Below, in pieces: positions 17,270 to 25,872 of a DNA stretch of 64,000 nt. Every line of letters starts with the position of its first letter. Position 1 is the stretch's first letter. A program made the position numbers and the translations under genes. Source of the DNA: Devosia sp. (GTDB lineage Bacteria; Pseudomonadota; Alphaproteobacteria; Rhizobiales; Devosiaceae); contig NZ_JACZKG010000075.1 of NCBI RefSeq assembly GCF_014860165.1, forward strand, positions 107,167-171,166, in the 5' to 3' direction. The notes below the pieces were generated by a model, which saw only the letters and a list, made by a program, of their open reading frames with translations, had not been told where the DNA came from and ran no database searches.

Positions 17270-18221
17270 GGCCGGCAAGCAGGCGCTCGAATGCGCCTGC
17301 CTCCAGCCGCCCGATAGCCAGTCGGGGCAGCGCATAGGGGGCATCACCGGGCCGTATCGCACCTGCACGGGTGGTGCAGGCGAACGGGAAGCCGGTGGCC
17401 GCGGCCGCAGCCATGCTGTCACGGTCATAGTCGCCATAAGGATAGGCCAGTCCAACCGGGTCAATTCCAAGATGCTCGGAAATCCACTGGCGGCTCCGCA
17501 GCATTTCGCTCTGCTGGTCGGTTGCATTGAGCTGCGATAGCGAAGGATGGCTCATGGTATGGGCGCCGATATCGAGATGGCCGGGCCGCGAGAACGCCTG
17601 GAGCTGCGGGAGGGACATGCAGCGATCACGCGCTGGAGCCTCCCCGGGCAGACCCGCCCAGTCGATCAGGCGGGCCAGTGCGCGCCGGCGTTGCTCGGGA
17701 TTCATGGATTTGAGGAGAGCCCAGACCTCGTCGTGAACGATCCGGCGGCTGGTTCTCGGCAGGTGCCAGGACCGGCGCTGGCCAGCCGCGTCAAGCTCGA
17801 GCAGGGTTGGCAAGTCAGGCGCAGCCAGGAAGAGCCGCGCCAGCGTGTCCCACCAGAACCCGGCGGCAGAGCCGACGAAATCGGGTGGCAGGAACATGGT
17901 GGCCGGACAATCATGTTGCTCAAGCAGGGGCTTCGCCGTGTCCAGGACGTCGACATAGCCATCGTCGAAGGTTATCGCCACCATGCGGTGGGCCGGTCGT
18001 CCCTCAACCAGCCGGCGGACCAGCCACGACAGCGGTACTACTGACCGGTTCGCACTTAGCACCTGAAGTTGGGCAGCAAAGAGCGCCGGGGGGACGGCAA
18101 GGTCCCAGGGGTCGTGGTCCAGATCGGCGACACGGTGATACATCAGAATCGCGGGGCGCTCTGCCGACAATGCCGTGCGGAAGGTGCGCGCCAGCCGCCC
18201 CAATGCCGCACGGGCCTTCAT
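17262..18221 (-). CDS. polysaccharide deacetylase family protein (NodB domain)
   Basis: A 319-residue protein. The NodB-type domain has ILMYHRV, the metal/catalytic VAITFDDGYVDVLDTAKPLL and the metal-binding GAHTMSHPSLS (His-x3-His). It should remove acetyl groups from a carbohydrate or act on a related sugar bond. There is no signal peptide, so a cytoplasmic or membrane-side role during glycan assembly is likely. The ATG at 18221 overlaps the upstream stop (ATGA) and is preferred over longer starts. Confidence 0.9.
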   Translation of the reverse strand: MKARAALGRLARTFRTALSAERPAILMYHRVADLDHDPWDLAVPPALFAAQLQVLSANRSVVPLSWLVRRLVEGRPAHRMVAITFDDGYVDVLDTAKPLLEQHDCPATMFLPPDFVGSAAGFWWDTLARLFLAAPDLPTLLELDAAGQRRSWHLPRTSRRIVHDEVWALLKSMNPEQRRRALARLIDWAGLPGEAPARDRCMSLPQLQAFSRPGHLDIGAHTMSHPSLSQLNATDQQSEMLRSRQWISEHLGIDPVGLAYPYGDYDRDSMAAAAATGFPFACTTRAGAIRPGDAPYALPRLAIGRLEAGAFERLLAGHA

Positions 18222-19819
18222 GAGCGTTTCCTCGCGCTGGCCGCGACAAGAACCGGGCAATAGGGATCATCGACGTCGAGGTCGTCCGGGTGCATCTCGT
18301 GTTCGGCAAGGCCGTAGAGAAACGCGGATGCGGACAATGCATTGCCATAGCTATCCACGGCGATGTCGGCGACGTCAAACCAGGTTTCCAGAAGCTTTTG
18401 CAGCCCGGCCGGCGAAATGGCCCAATACCAGCTTCTGCCCCACTCGCCCTGGTCGATAGGTGACAGCCATGGAACCGTAATCAGCACCGAGCCACCAGGC
18501 CTGAGGGCCTTCCAGATCGTGGCGATGGCGGTGGGCATGTCGAAGATGAGGTGGAGAGTCTGCGTCAGGACGATACAGTCAAAGCTGTCGTCGGGGAGGT
18601 TGTGGGCGCCTGACAGGTCGCCGACATAGGTTACCCCGGCCTGTCCTTCGAAACGATGGAAGGCCTCGGCCGATGTCACCCGGTCACCGCCGAACTGTCG
18701 CGTATAGGCGGTATCCCCGATCTCGAGCACGGTGCCACGGATCAGCTCGGCATTTCGGGCGAGAAAATCCTCTATGTAGTAGCGGTCCAGTGGCTTGCCG
18801 CGATCATAGCCGAATTCCGTGCTGATCCTGTGTGTGCCGATGGCGGCCGCTGACTTCAAACCAGCAAAGCGCCGTAGCCGGGTCTGGCGCCCAAGGCGCC
18901 GCCTGACGCCCCGCCCGACCCGCGAGAGGCAAAGCCGGATGGCTCGTGCGGGGCTGGCAAGCAGCAGGGCAATTGTCTGCCGAAGGGCTTTGCCGATATG
19001 CCTGCGGGTCTGCAGAGCGGACTTAAGCTGCCCGAGTTGCACGGAGCCATAGTAATCGAACCAGCGGGCCTGGCCGCGACGGCGGGCGGCGTCCCATGCG
19101 GGACTGGTGCCGGCAATGGCGCTCTGCTTATCGAGCACCCTGCGTGCCGCCCGCAGCATGCGAACGGTATCGGAAGACATATTGTCTGTGTGCTGGCGGT
19201 ATTCGGCGACTATTTCAGACCCGCAGGCTATCGGGTAGTCCTTGGCGATGCGCAGGTAGACATCATAGTCTTCGCAGGCCGGCAGAGCCGTGTCGAAGCC
19301 TCCTATGCCGACTAGGGCATCGCGACGATAAAGGACCGTCCCGTGCATTCCGATGCAGTTCTGGGACAACAGCGTTCGGTAGGGGTCGCGCCCAACGGGA
19401 CGCAGCGCGCAGTCCCTCTGCCAGTCCGGATTGGTACCGAACAGACGGTAGGCACCGTAGACCAGGCCGCATGCAGGTTGCCGCTCGAAGCGGCGCAGCA
19501 GCGTCTCCAAGGCAATTCCGGTCAGCCGGTCGTCGGCATCGAGGAACAGGACGTGTCGAGACTTGGCGATTGCCAGCCCGGCATTTCGCGCGGCGGACAA
19601 TCCCTGATTGGCCTGCTGGATGATGCTGACGCCGGCGAATTTGGCCACGACGGTTTCGGGGTGATCGGTGGAGCCGTCATCGACCACGATGATTTCGTCT
19701 GCCGGCCGCGTCTGGGCCAGAATGCTGTCAAGCGCTTCCCCCAGGTAGCGGGCGTGATTGTAAGTGGTGACGACGACTGAGACCGAAGCGGCTCCGGTCG
19801 CTCCTTGTGGCTTCGTCAT
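18218..19819 (-). CDS. GT2 glycosyltransferase fused to SAM methyltransferase domain
   Basis: A 533-residue two-domain protein. The N-terminal ~230 residues are GT2 (SVVVTTYNHARYLGEALDSI, IIVVDDGSTDHPE, LFLDADDRL). A basic linker follows. Residues ~340-533 resemble a class I methyltransferase: GTVLEIGDTAYTRQFGGD as a divergent motif I, then FDCIVLTQTLHLIFDM and ALRPGGSVLITVP. Such methyltransferases can cap or decorate exported O-polysaccharides. The start at 19819 overlaps the Wzt-like stop (ATGA); a longer frame upstream is not supported. The two activities probably act on the same chain; that is inference. Confidence 0.88.
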   Translation of the reverse strand: MTKPQGATGAASVSVVVTTYNHARYLGEALDSILAQTRPADEIIVVDDGSTDHPETVVAKFAGVSIIQQANQGLSAARNAGLAIAKSRHVLFLDADDRLTGIALETLLRRFERQPACGLVYGAYRLFGTNPDWQRDCALRPVGRDPYRTLLSQNCIGMHGTVLYRRDALVGIGGFDTALPACEDYDVYLRIAKDYPIACGSEIVAEYRQHTDNMSSDTVRMLRAARRVLDKQSAIAGTSPAWDAARRRGQARWFDYYGSVQLGQLKSALQTRRHIGKALRQTIALLLASPARAIRLCLSRVGRGVRRRLGRQTRLRRFAGLKSAAAIGTHRISTEFGYDRGKPLDRYYIEDFLARNAELIRGTVLEIGDTAYTRQFGGDRVTSAEAFHRFEGQAGVTYVGDLSGAHNLPDDSFDCIVLTQTLHLIFDMPTAIATIWKALRPGGSVLITVPWLSPIDQGEWGRSWYWAISPAGLQKLLETWFDVADIAVDSYGNALSASAFLYGLAEHEMHPDDLDVDDPYCPVLVAASARKRS

Positions 19820-21063
19820 GAAAGCATCTCGGTTGACCATTCCAGCCGGGGACGAACGGCGCCCTGCCATTTCCCGTGCCAGCCAAACCGGCGCTGCGGA
19901 TTGTCGAGAATATCGAAAGTCAGCAGATCGGGCACAGACAGGATCAGATCGCCCCGGTCGCGGAGCTCCAGCGATATCCGGTGCGGCCCGTCGTTCATCA
20001 GGTCGGCGGGCACGATACAACGTTCGCGACAACGACCAGCTGGCACGGGTCCCGGCTCGTTGTTGCGCCCCGCATCGAAGATCACCAGGCCCTCCTCGTT
20101 CTGGACAATGAGGCTGGGATTGATGTGGGCACCATCGCGCAGGTTGTCGTATTCGAAGCTCACGGCGAAAGGGGTACCGACGTCGATGGGCGCCCCTGCG
20201 GACCTTCCCACAGCCTCGACCCGCGCATTCCGCAATCGGACGGATTCATTGCCCGCCGCATCCTGCCCGTCCCAGTTGCGCTCCATGCCGCTGCCGACGC
20301 GATCAAAGCCGGTATATCCCGCGATCACATCGGCTGTGGGTCCGTCCGCGGATATCTTTCCATGATCGAGCCAGATGGCACGGTGGCATATGGATTGGAC
20401 GGCAACCAGACTGTGGCTGGTGAATATGATCGTGCGCCCGTCACGAGCGATGGAGTCCATGCGGTTCAGACATTTCTGCTGAAATTTGTGATCGCCGACA
20501 GCGAGGACCTCGTCCACGAGCAGTATGTCCGTGTCCAGGTGCGCCGCTACCGCGAAGGCCAGCCGCATGTACATGCCACTTGAATAGCGTTTCACAGGCG
20601 TGTCGATGAATGACTCGACGCCCGAAAAATCGACGATCTCGTCGAAGTATCCGTTCACCTCGGCCCGCGACATTCCCAGAATCGCCCCGCTCAGAAAGAT
20701 GTTGTCCCGCCCGTTCAGCTCAGGGTGAAATCCGGTACCTACCTCCAGCAGGGAACCAACCCGACCGCGATAGGTGATGGCGCCGCGCGTCGGGGGCGTG
20801 ATGCGGGAGAGAATCTTGAGCAATGTGCTCTTGCCAGCGCCGTTCTCCCCGATGAGACCGACCACCTCGCCCCGCTCCACCGAAAACGAAATATCATCGA
20901 GAGCCCAGATCTCGCGACGATCCTTGCTGGCGGACCTGACGCCGCCCGGGCGCCACGATGATGCCGTCGAACCAATCAATTCGGCCAAGGTGGAGATTCC
21001 GGCGCCCTCGCCAAGCTGGTAGCGCTTGGAAAGCTGTTTGACTTCAATTGCCGGCAACAACAT
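19816..21063 (-). CDS. polysaccharide ABC exporter ATP-binding protein (Wzt-like)
   Basis: A 415-residue ATPase of the O-antigen or teichoic-acid type. Walker A is GENGAGKST, the signature YSSGMYMRLAFAVAA and Walker B ILLVDEVLAVGD. The typical RVGSLLEVGTGFHPELNGRD stretch is present. Residues ~245-415 form a beta-rich C-terminal domain; in Wzt-type exporters this domain recognises the modified non-reducing end of the glycan. A methyltransferase domain encoded next to it fits such end recognition. It works with the permease encoded seven bases upstream. Confidence 0.92.
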   Translation of the reverse strand: MLLPAIEVKQLSKRYQLGEGAGISTLAELIGSTASSWRPGGVRSASKDRREIWALDDISFSVERGEVVGLIGENGAGKSTLLKILSRITPPTRGAITYRGRVGSLLEVGTGFHPELNGRDNIFLSGAILGMSRAEVNGYFDEIVDFSGVESFIDTPVKRYSSGMYMRLAFAVAAHLDTDILLVDEVLAVGDHKFQQKCLNRMDSIARDGRTIIFTSHSLVAVQSICHRAIWLDHGKISADGPTADVIAGYTGFDRVGSGMERNWDGQDAAGNESVRLRNARVEAVGRSAGAPIDVGTPFAVSFEYDNLRDGAHINPSLIVQNEEGLVIFDAGRNNEPGPVPAGRCRERCIVPADLMNDGPHRISLELRDRGDLILSVPDLLTFDILDNPQRRFGWHGKWQGAVRPRLEWSTEMLS

Positions 21064-21070
21064 TGTGCTC

Positions 21071-21907
21071 CTAGATCAGGTCGGCGAAGCCGCGTTCAAG
21101 TCGCACGAAAATGTAAAGACCTGCCCCCAGGATGACCGTGGCTGACACGGCCGATACCGCCACGAGGGACCAAGGATCGCCGGACCCGCCCAGCAGTGCC
21201 CAGCGGAATCCTTCGACCACGCCGGCCATCGGATTGAGCCCGAGCAATGGCCGCAGATGCTCCGGCACCAGGTTGGACGAATAGACCACCGGGGTGGCGA
21301 ACAAACCCAGTTGCAGCATGAGCGGAACCAGATGACGGACGTCGCGATACCTGACGTTGAGGGCCGCAAGGATCGCACCAAGACCGAGGGCAGAGAATAG
21401 CGCGATGACCACCAACGGAATGATCGCCAGGGCGCGTGGCGTGGGCAGAATTCCGGCAATGGCGAGGACGGGCACCAGAAACGCGATGGTGATTGCGAGA
21501 TCGATCAATGGCGACAGCACCGCCGACACGGGCAAGCTAAGACGCGGAAAATAGACCTTCTCGATAAGCGAGGCATTGTTGACGGCACTGCTGGCCGCAT
21601 TGGTCAGAGCCTGCGAGAAGTAGGTCCAGGCGGCCAAGGCGCAAATGCTGAAGGCCCAGTATGGCTGACCATCGGAGTCGAGCTTGACCAGCGTGCCGAA
21701 GACCAGGGTGAAGACCACCATGGTGAAAAAGGGGGGCACCAACGCCCATGCAGCACCGAAGAAGGTCTGCCGGTAGCGCACCTTGAGGTCGCGCCACAGC
21801 AGAAAGACGACAAGGTCTCGACCGGCCCAGAGTTCCGCCAGCTGAGCAAGGGCCGCAGTCCGGTTCGGGCTTATGGTGGTCAACGATCCGTCTGGCTGAT
21901 CCGACAT
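21071..21907 (-). CDS. polysaccharide ABC-2 type exporter permease (Wzm-like)
   Basis: A 278-residue inner-membrane protein with about six transmembrane segments. It has a typical ABC-2 N-terminus (LVVFLLWRDLKVRYRQTFFG) and the LNVRYRDVRHLVPLMLQLGL motif. It exports undecaprenyl-linked polysaccharide with the Wzt-like ATPase. ATG 21907 has GAGGATC upstream; the frame extends further but without protein character. It lies 65 bp downstream of the SDR gene in the same operon. Confidence 0.92.
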   Translation of the reverse strand: MSDQPDGSLTTISPNRTAALAQLAELWAGRDLVVFLLWRDLKVRYRQTFFGAAWALVPPFFTMVVFTLVFGTLVKLDSDGQPYWAFSICALAAWTYFSQALTNAASSAVNNASLIEKVYFPRLSLPVSAVLSPLIDLAITIAFLVPVLAIAGILPTPRALAIIPLVVIALFSALGLGAILAALNVRYRDVRHLVPLMLQLGLFATPVVYSSNLVPEHLRPLLGLNPMAGVVEGFRWALLGGSGDPWSLVAVSAVSATVILGAGLYIFVRLERGFADLI

Positions 21908-21972
21908 GGGATCCTCACTGATGCCCCACTGTTCTTTACAAATGTTCCGGCGCTGCACCGCCTTGGGCCACG

Positions 21973-22917
21973 CTAGAGACGCATCTCCCGGCGGAACCAG
22001 TCCACGCTCCTGAGCACCCCCTCCTCGTACGGGATCTGGCACTTCCACCCCGGCAGCACCTGGTTGCAGAGGGTGAGATCGGGACGGCGATTGGTGGGAT
22101 CCTGGGGGACCGGCGGCAAGAACACGATGGGCGAGCCGGGAAAGCTGGCATTGATGAATTGCGCAACCTCGAGAACGGAGATTTCGCGATCGTTGCCAAT
22201 ATTGAGGGGCCCGGAATAGTCCGTGCCGTCGCTCCAGAAGTAGCGCTCCAAGCCATCGACGATGTCATCGATATGGCCCCAGCTCCGGCTTTGGGAGCCG
22301 TCGCCATAGACCGTCAACGGTTCGCCACGCAGGGCCTGGGTGATGAAGTTGGAGACGGCGCGACCGTCGTCGGGACGGGTGCGGGGGCCATAGACATTGA
22401 ACAGGCGGGCGACCTTGACCCGTGTACCGTGGACGTTGCTGGCCCCGAACAACATGGCCTCGACGCAGCGCTTGCTCTCGTCGTAGGAGGATCGCGGCCC
22501 GGTACAGTCAACCGAGCCCCGATAGGATTCGGGCTGCGGATTGACCAGTGGATCGCCGTAGACCTCGGATGTCGAAGTGTAGCAAATCACGCCCCCCGGC
22601 TTGAGCATGCCCAGCAAGTTCATGGCGCCGAGGACATTCGCCGAAATCGTCCTCAGGGGCTGGGCCATGTACCATGGCGGTGATGCCGGGGAGGCCAGAT
22701 GGTAGATTTCGTCGAACTGGGTATCCGATTTGAAATGCTCGACGTCGGCCCGTACGAATTCAACCCGTATATCGTCAATTGCACTAAGGTTCTCTATGCG
22801 GCCGGTCCACAAATTGTCGACGACAACAATTCTACTGACGTCGTTGCGGCGGCAGAGCCTGTCCGCCAAATGCGAACCGATGAAACCGCACCCTCCAGCC
22901 AAAAGAACTTCAATCAT
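21973..22917 (-). CDS. UDP-glucuronate decarboxylase/NAD-dependent epimerase-like SDR
   Basis: A 314-residue extended SDR. The NAD motif is VLLAGGCGFIGSHLADRL, the catalytic pair SSYDESKR, and FNVYGPRTRPDDGRAVSNFI and NIGNDREISVLEVA are characteristic of the UDP-glucuronate decarboxylase/dTDP-glucose dehydratase group. It would supply a nucleotide sugar such as UDP-xylose or a relative. ATG 22917 has GGTGGA six bases before it. It is the first gene of the eleven-gene polysaccharide operon, so the promoter should lie just to its right. Confidence 0.85.
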   Translation of the reverse strand: MIEVLLAGGCGFIGSHLADRLCRRNDVSRIVVVDNLWTGRIENLSAIDDIRVEFVRADVEHFKSDTQFDEIYHLASPASPPWYMAQPLRTISANVLGAMNLLGMLKPGGVICYTSTSEVYGDPLVNPQPESYRGSVDCTGPRSSYDESKRCVEAMLFGASNVHGTRVKVARLFNVYGPRTRPDDGRAVSNFITQALRGEPLTVYGDGSQSRSWGHIDDIVDGLERYFWSDGTDYSGPLNIGNDREISVLEVAQFINASFPGSPIVFLPPVPQDPTNRRPDLTLCNQVLPGWKCQIPYEEGVLRSVDWFRREMRL

Positions 22918-23277
22918 TGTTATTCCACCATGGCGGGTCCACCAATGATTGATAGGCGCTTCGGGAACCTCCGGCAATTTCATTGGGTCATTTACCCTAA
23001 TGACTTGGTTGCAACTCGCAAGATGGGCGAGCTTCTTCGTATGGTCACCATATGACGTGAGAATGTGGCATATCCCGCAGGTTGGCGATCGCCGCGCTGG
23101 CGAGGCGGGTTCAGCGGGCTGGTGACGCCCTAGAGTGGAGTGCGATCGGGTCCGCGGACTAGCATGGCTGCTTTCGGGCACTGCGGCTTTATGTCGGAAT
23201 AGCCGGAATGGGGTCGAAAGCTGACCCACTAACGACTTCGTTTCCTCTTTGGCCATTTCGGCCAGAGGAGAACAGTT

Positions 23278-23355
23278 ATGGGTATTTCTCAATATGACCC
23301 TGCTGCAGCACGAAAGTCGGCTTGGAACGCCGGCAAAACAGGTTGGCGACGGTGG
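23278..23355 (+). pseudogene. N-terminal remnant of a tyrosine recombinase/integrase
   Basis: The frame from ATG 23278 begins MGISQYDPAAARKSAWNAGK and continues TGWRRW to a stop. DPAAARKSAWNAGK followed by TVG-KRPLT is, as I recall, the start of a family of rhizobial tyrosine recombinases. A GGAGA-containing leader (CCAGAGGAGAACAGTT) precedes the ATG. After GKT the family sequence is lost. Removing one G near 23342 opens a 60-residue acidic frame (SDDGGDNASDASDTGDTADA, then LVDANGDFILDANGKR) that does not look like an integrase. The stub suggests past site-specific integration near here. Confidence 0.5.
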
Positions 23356-23856
23356 TAGCGATGACGGCGGAGATAATGCCAGTGACGCCTCAGACACCGG
23401 AGATACGGCAGATGCCGACTACTTAGTCGACGCGAATGGAGACTTCATACTCGACGCGAACGGCAAGAGAATCAAAAAGCCGAAGACGGTAGACTTCTCC
23501 ACACTCGACGTGGGGGGGAGAATCCCATGCTGACCACCCATGGGACCATTAGATGAGGAGGCGGCCAGCTTTTTGACCTGGCTGCAGCGGCGAGCGGACG
23601 CAACTATCCCCTGCGATCTGGCCCGTGGCAATGCGCCTGTTCGTGATCGCGACGGCGTACTCCTGGTACCGCAACTTGTACACGGTTGAGGCCTGGCCTG
23701 GCGCCACGCTGCTTCCAAGGACCAAGCTGGTTGACGGAGGCCACTTTTGGCGCTGAGTTGCCGTTGGCAGCCGGTTATCGGTATGGCACTTATCCACCCC
23801 ATTGCAGACATCATCTGACGCAGTTTTCAGACGTGCGAGATCACCCGACTCAATCG

Positions 23857-23872
23857 CGTCGCGGAAGCGACG
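23857..23872 (-). terminator. short hairpin just after tadC
   Basis: CGTCGC-GGAA-GCGACG forms a perfect 6-bp stem with a tetraloop immediately downstream of the tadC stop on the minus strand. There is no clear T run, so it may be a weak terminator or a 3' stabilising element. Confidence 0.35.
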
Positions 23873-23874
23873 TG

Positions 23875-24882
23875 TCAGCCGCCGCCCACCGTGCTCGCCA
23901 CCGGGCCGCCGAAGACCTTGATCATGGCCGGAGCCATGATGACGATGAACAGCACCGGCAGGAAGAACAGGATCAGCGGCACGGTCAGCTTGGGGGGCAA
24001 TGATGCGGCCTTCTTCTCGGCGTCCATCATGCGGCCCTCGCGACCTTCCTCGGCCATGACGCGGAGCGCCTGGCCCACCGAGGTGCCGTAGCGGTCGGCC
24101 TGGATCAGGGCGGTCATCACCGACTTGACGCCGTCAAGACCGGTGCGGCGGCCCAGGTTTTCATAGGCACGGCCGCGATCCTCAAGGAAAGAAAGCTCGG
24201 CGGTGGTGAGGGTCAGTTCCTCGGCCAGGGCCACGCTCTGAGCGCCGATTTCCTTAGCCACACGCTTAAAGGCATGTTCCATCGACATGCCCGCCTCGAC
24301 GCAGAGCAGCAGCAGATCGAGGCAATCGGGCCAGGCCTTCTTGATCGATGCCTGGCGCTTGGACGTGGTATTCTTGAGCATCAGGTTGGGCAGGTAGACG
24401 CCCAGCAGGCCGGCGCCGATGGCATAGACGAGGTTGAGATAGAGCGGCCGGTCGCCGGGCGAAAGCACCATGACATAGACGCCGACCAGCGCGAACACGA
24501 CCAGGGGCGTGATGAAGCGCATGAACAGGAAGGTGGTCAGGTGCCCCTGCCCGCGATAGCCGGCCATGGCCAGCTTGTCGACGGTGGCATCGTCCTGGAA
24601 CGCCTTCTTGAGATCGAAGCGCTCCACCACGTTCTTCATATAGGTCTTGGTTTCGGCGCTGCGGCGAATGCCCCTGCCCTCGGCAGCGACGCCGCCGCGC
24701 AGGCGGGCCATTTCCTCGGCGCGCATCTTCTCGCGTTCGAGCGCCACGCGCTTGATGCGGTCACGCATCTCGGACTTGACGATGAAGCTGGAGCCGAAGG
24801 TGAAGACCACGGCAGCCATCGAGATGGCGGCCAGAATGGCGATCAGGGAATCACGCTGGGTCAGAAGCTCGATGATGTTCAC
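23875..24882 (-). CDS. tadC: Tad pilus inner-membrane protein TadC
   Basis: A 335-residue protein of the type II secretion F family. Hydrophobic segments occur near residues 12-32, ~110-165 and at the C-terminus (LPPKLTVPLILFFLPVLFIV). The conserved WPDCLDLLLLCVEAGMSMEH and LADRYGTS-like stretch (IQADRYGTSVGQALRVMAEE) are present. With TadB it forms the membrane platform on which the CpaF ATPase drives Flp pilin assembly. The gene is last in the minus-strand tad operon, 15 bp after tadB, and points toward tadD across the intervening 16.6 kb. Confidence 0.92.
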   Translation of the reverse strand: MNIIELLTQRDSLIAILAAISMAAVVFTFGSSFIVKSEMRDRIKRVALEREKMRAEEMARLRGGVAAEGRGIRRSAETKTYMKNVVERFDLKKAFQDDATVDKLAMAGYRGQGHLTTFLFMRFITPLVVFALVGVYVMVLSPGDRPLYLNLVYAIGAGLLGVYLPNLMLKNTTSKRQASIKKAWPDCLDLLLLCVEAGMSMEHAFKRVAKEIGAQSVALAEELTLTTAELSFLEDRGRAYENLGRRTGLDGVKSVMTALIQADRYGTSVGQALRVMAEEGREGRMMDAEKKAASLPPKLTVPLILFFLPVLFIVIMAPAMIKVFGGPVASTVGGG

Positions 24883-24897
24883 GACAGCGCTCCCCGG

Positions 24898-25872
24898 TCA
24901 GTAATCGAACTGGATCATGCGGTTCATGATGAAAATGCCCAGCGCCAGCATGAACACGCCTATGCCCAGCCAGATATGGCCCAGCGGGGTAAAGAACAGT
25001 GGCGCGAGATAGGCGGGCGACACGACGCTCACCAGGATGCCGACGACAAAGGGCAGCGAGCCGATAATGCCTGCGGAGGCCTTGGCTTCGGACGACATGG
25101 CCTTGATCTTCTGCTTCATCTTCTTGCGGTTGCGCAGCACCTTGGCAAGGTTGCCCAGGGCCTCGCTGAGATTGCCGCCGGCCTGTTGCTGCACGGTGAT
25201 GACGACCACGAAGAAGTTGACCTCGGCCAGGGGCACCCGATCGAGCAGGATGCCTACGGCTTCCGTCATGGACTGGCCAAAGGCCTGCTGATCGAGCACG
25301 CGGCCGAATTCGGACTTCACCGGCTCCTTGGCATCCTTGGCCACCACGCGGATGGAATCGTTGAGCGGCAGGCCGGTCTTGACGCCGCGCACGATGGCTT
25401 CCACCGCGTTGGGCAATTCGTCGAGAAAGCGGTCCTGATACTTCTTGCGCTTGCGGCCGGCCCACCAGCGCGGCAGCAGATAGCCGGCGGCCAAGGCGAA
25501 GACGGGCGCCAGATAGATCGGCACCTGCACCAGCACCAGGATGACCAGCACCACGACGCCGAAGATGATGCTGTTGCGGATGAAGGCTGCCGGCTTGATG
25601 GTCATGCCGGCCTGGAACAGCAATTGCGGCAGCTTGAGGCGCTTCTTGGCGTTGAGGGCGTCGGTCTGCGATTTCAGCGCCTGCTGCACGCTCTTGCGTC
25701 GGTCGTCGCGGCTGCGGGCGGCGCTGGCTTCCAGGCGATTGACGCGGATGTCGCCCTGCAGCGCCTTGCGCCGCTTTTCGGCGCGACCGCCGCCCAGAGC
25801 CGAAGGCACCAGGGCGAAGCCCGCCGCGCCGACGGTGATCATGGCCAGGATGACGAGCAGGATGGTGGTCAT
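24898..25872 (-). CDS. tadB: Tad pilus inner-membrane protein TadB
   Basis: A 324-residue type II secretion F family protein. It has an N-terminal membrane segment (ILLVILAMITVGAAGFAL), paired central segments (VVVLVILVLVQVPIYLAPVF) and a C-terminal pair (GIGVFMLALGIFIMNRMI). The conserved FLDELPNAVEAIVRGVKTGL and FVVVITVQQQAGGNLSEALG motifs identify TadB. It forms a hetero-oligomeric platform with TadC. The start overlaps the cpaF stop by one base. Confidence 0.93.
   Translation of the reverse strand: MTTILLVILAMITVGAAGFALVPSALGGGRAEKRRKALQGDIRVNRLEASAARSRDDRRKSVQQALKSQTDALNAKKRLKLPQLLFQAGMTIKPAAFIRNSIIFGVVVLVILVLVQVPIYLAPVFALAAGYLLPRWWAGRKRKKYQDRFLDELPNAVEAIVRGVKTGLPLNDSIRVVAKDAKEPVKSEFGRVLDQQAFGQSMTEAVGILLDRVPLAEVNFFVVVITVQQQAGGNLSEALGNLAKVLRNRKKMKQKIKAMSSEAKASAGIIGSLPFVVGILVSVVSPAYLAPLFFTPLGHIWLGIGVFMLALGIFIMNRMIQFDY

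Larger units (their letters stand above)
22918..23874. other. 957-bp largely gene-free stretch at the right edge of the accessory block
   Basis: It should contain the promoter of the leftward polysaccharide operon near 22918-23050. AATGGGGTCGAAAGCTG (near 23207-23223) resembles AAGGGTCGAAAGCTGCC near 9767, so the mosaic repeat is present here too. A recombinase stub lies at 23278-23355 (separate entry). From 23540 to 23850 I see no recognisable gene on either strand. Confidence 0.5.

Noticed and set aside
23549..23797. 82-codon minus-strand frame in the gap near tadC
   Set aside because: No recognisable motif, no ribosome site and no neighbour support.
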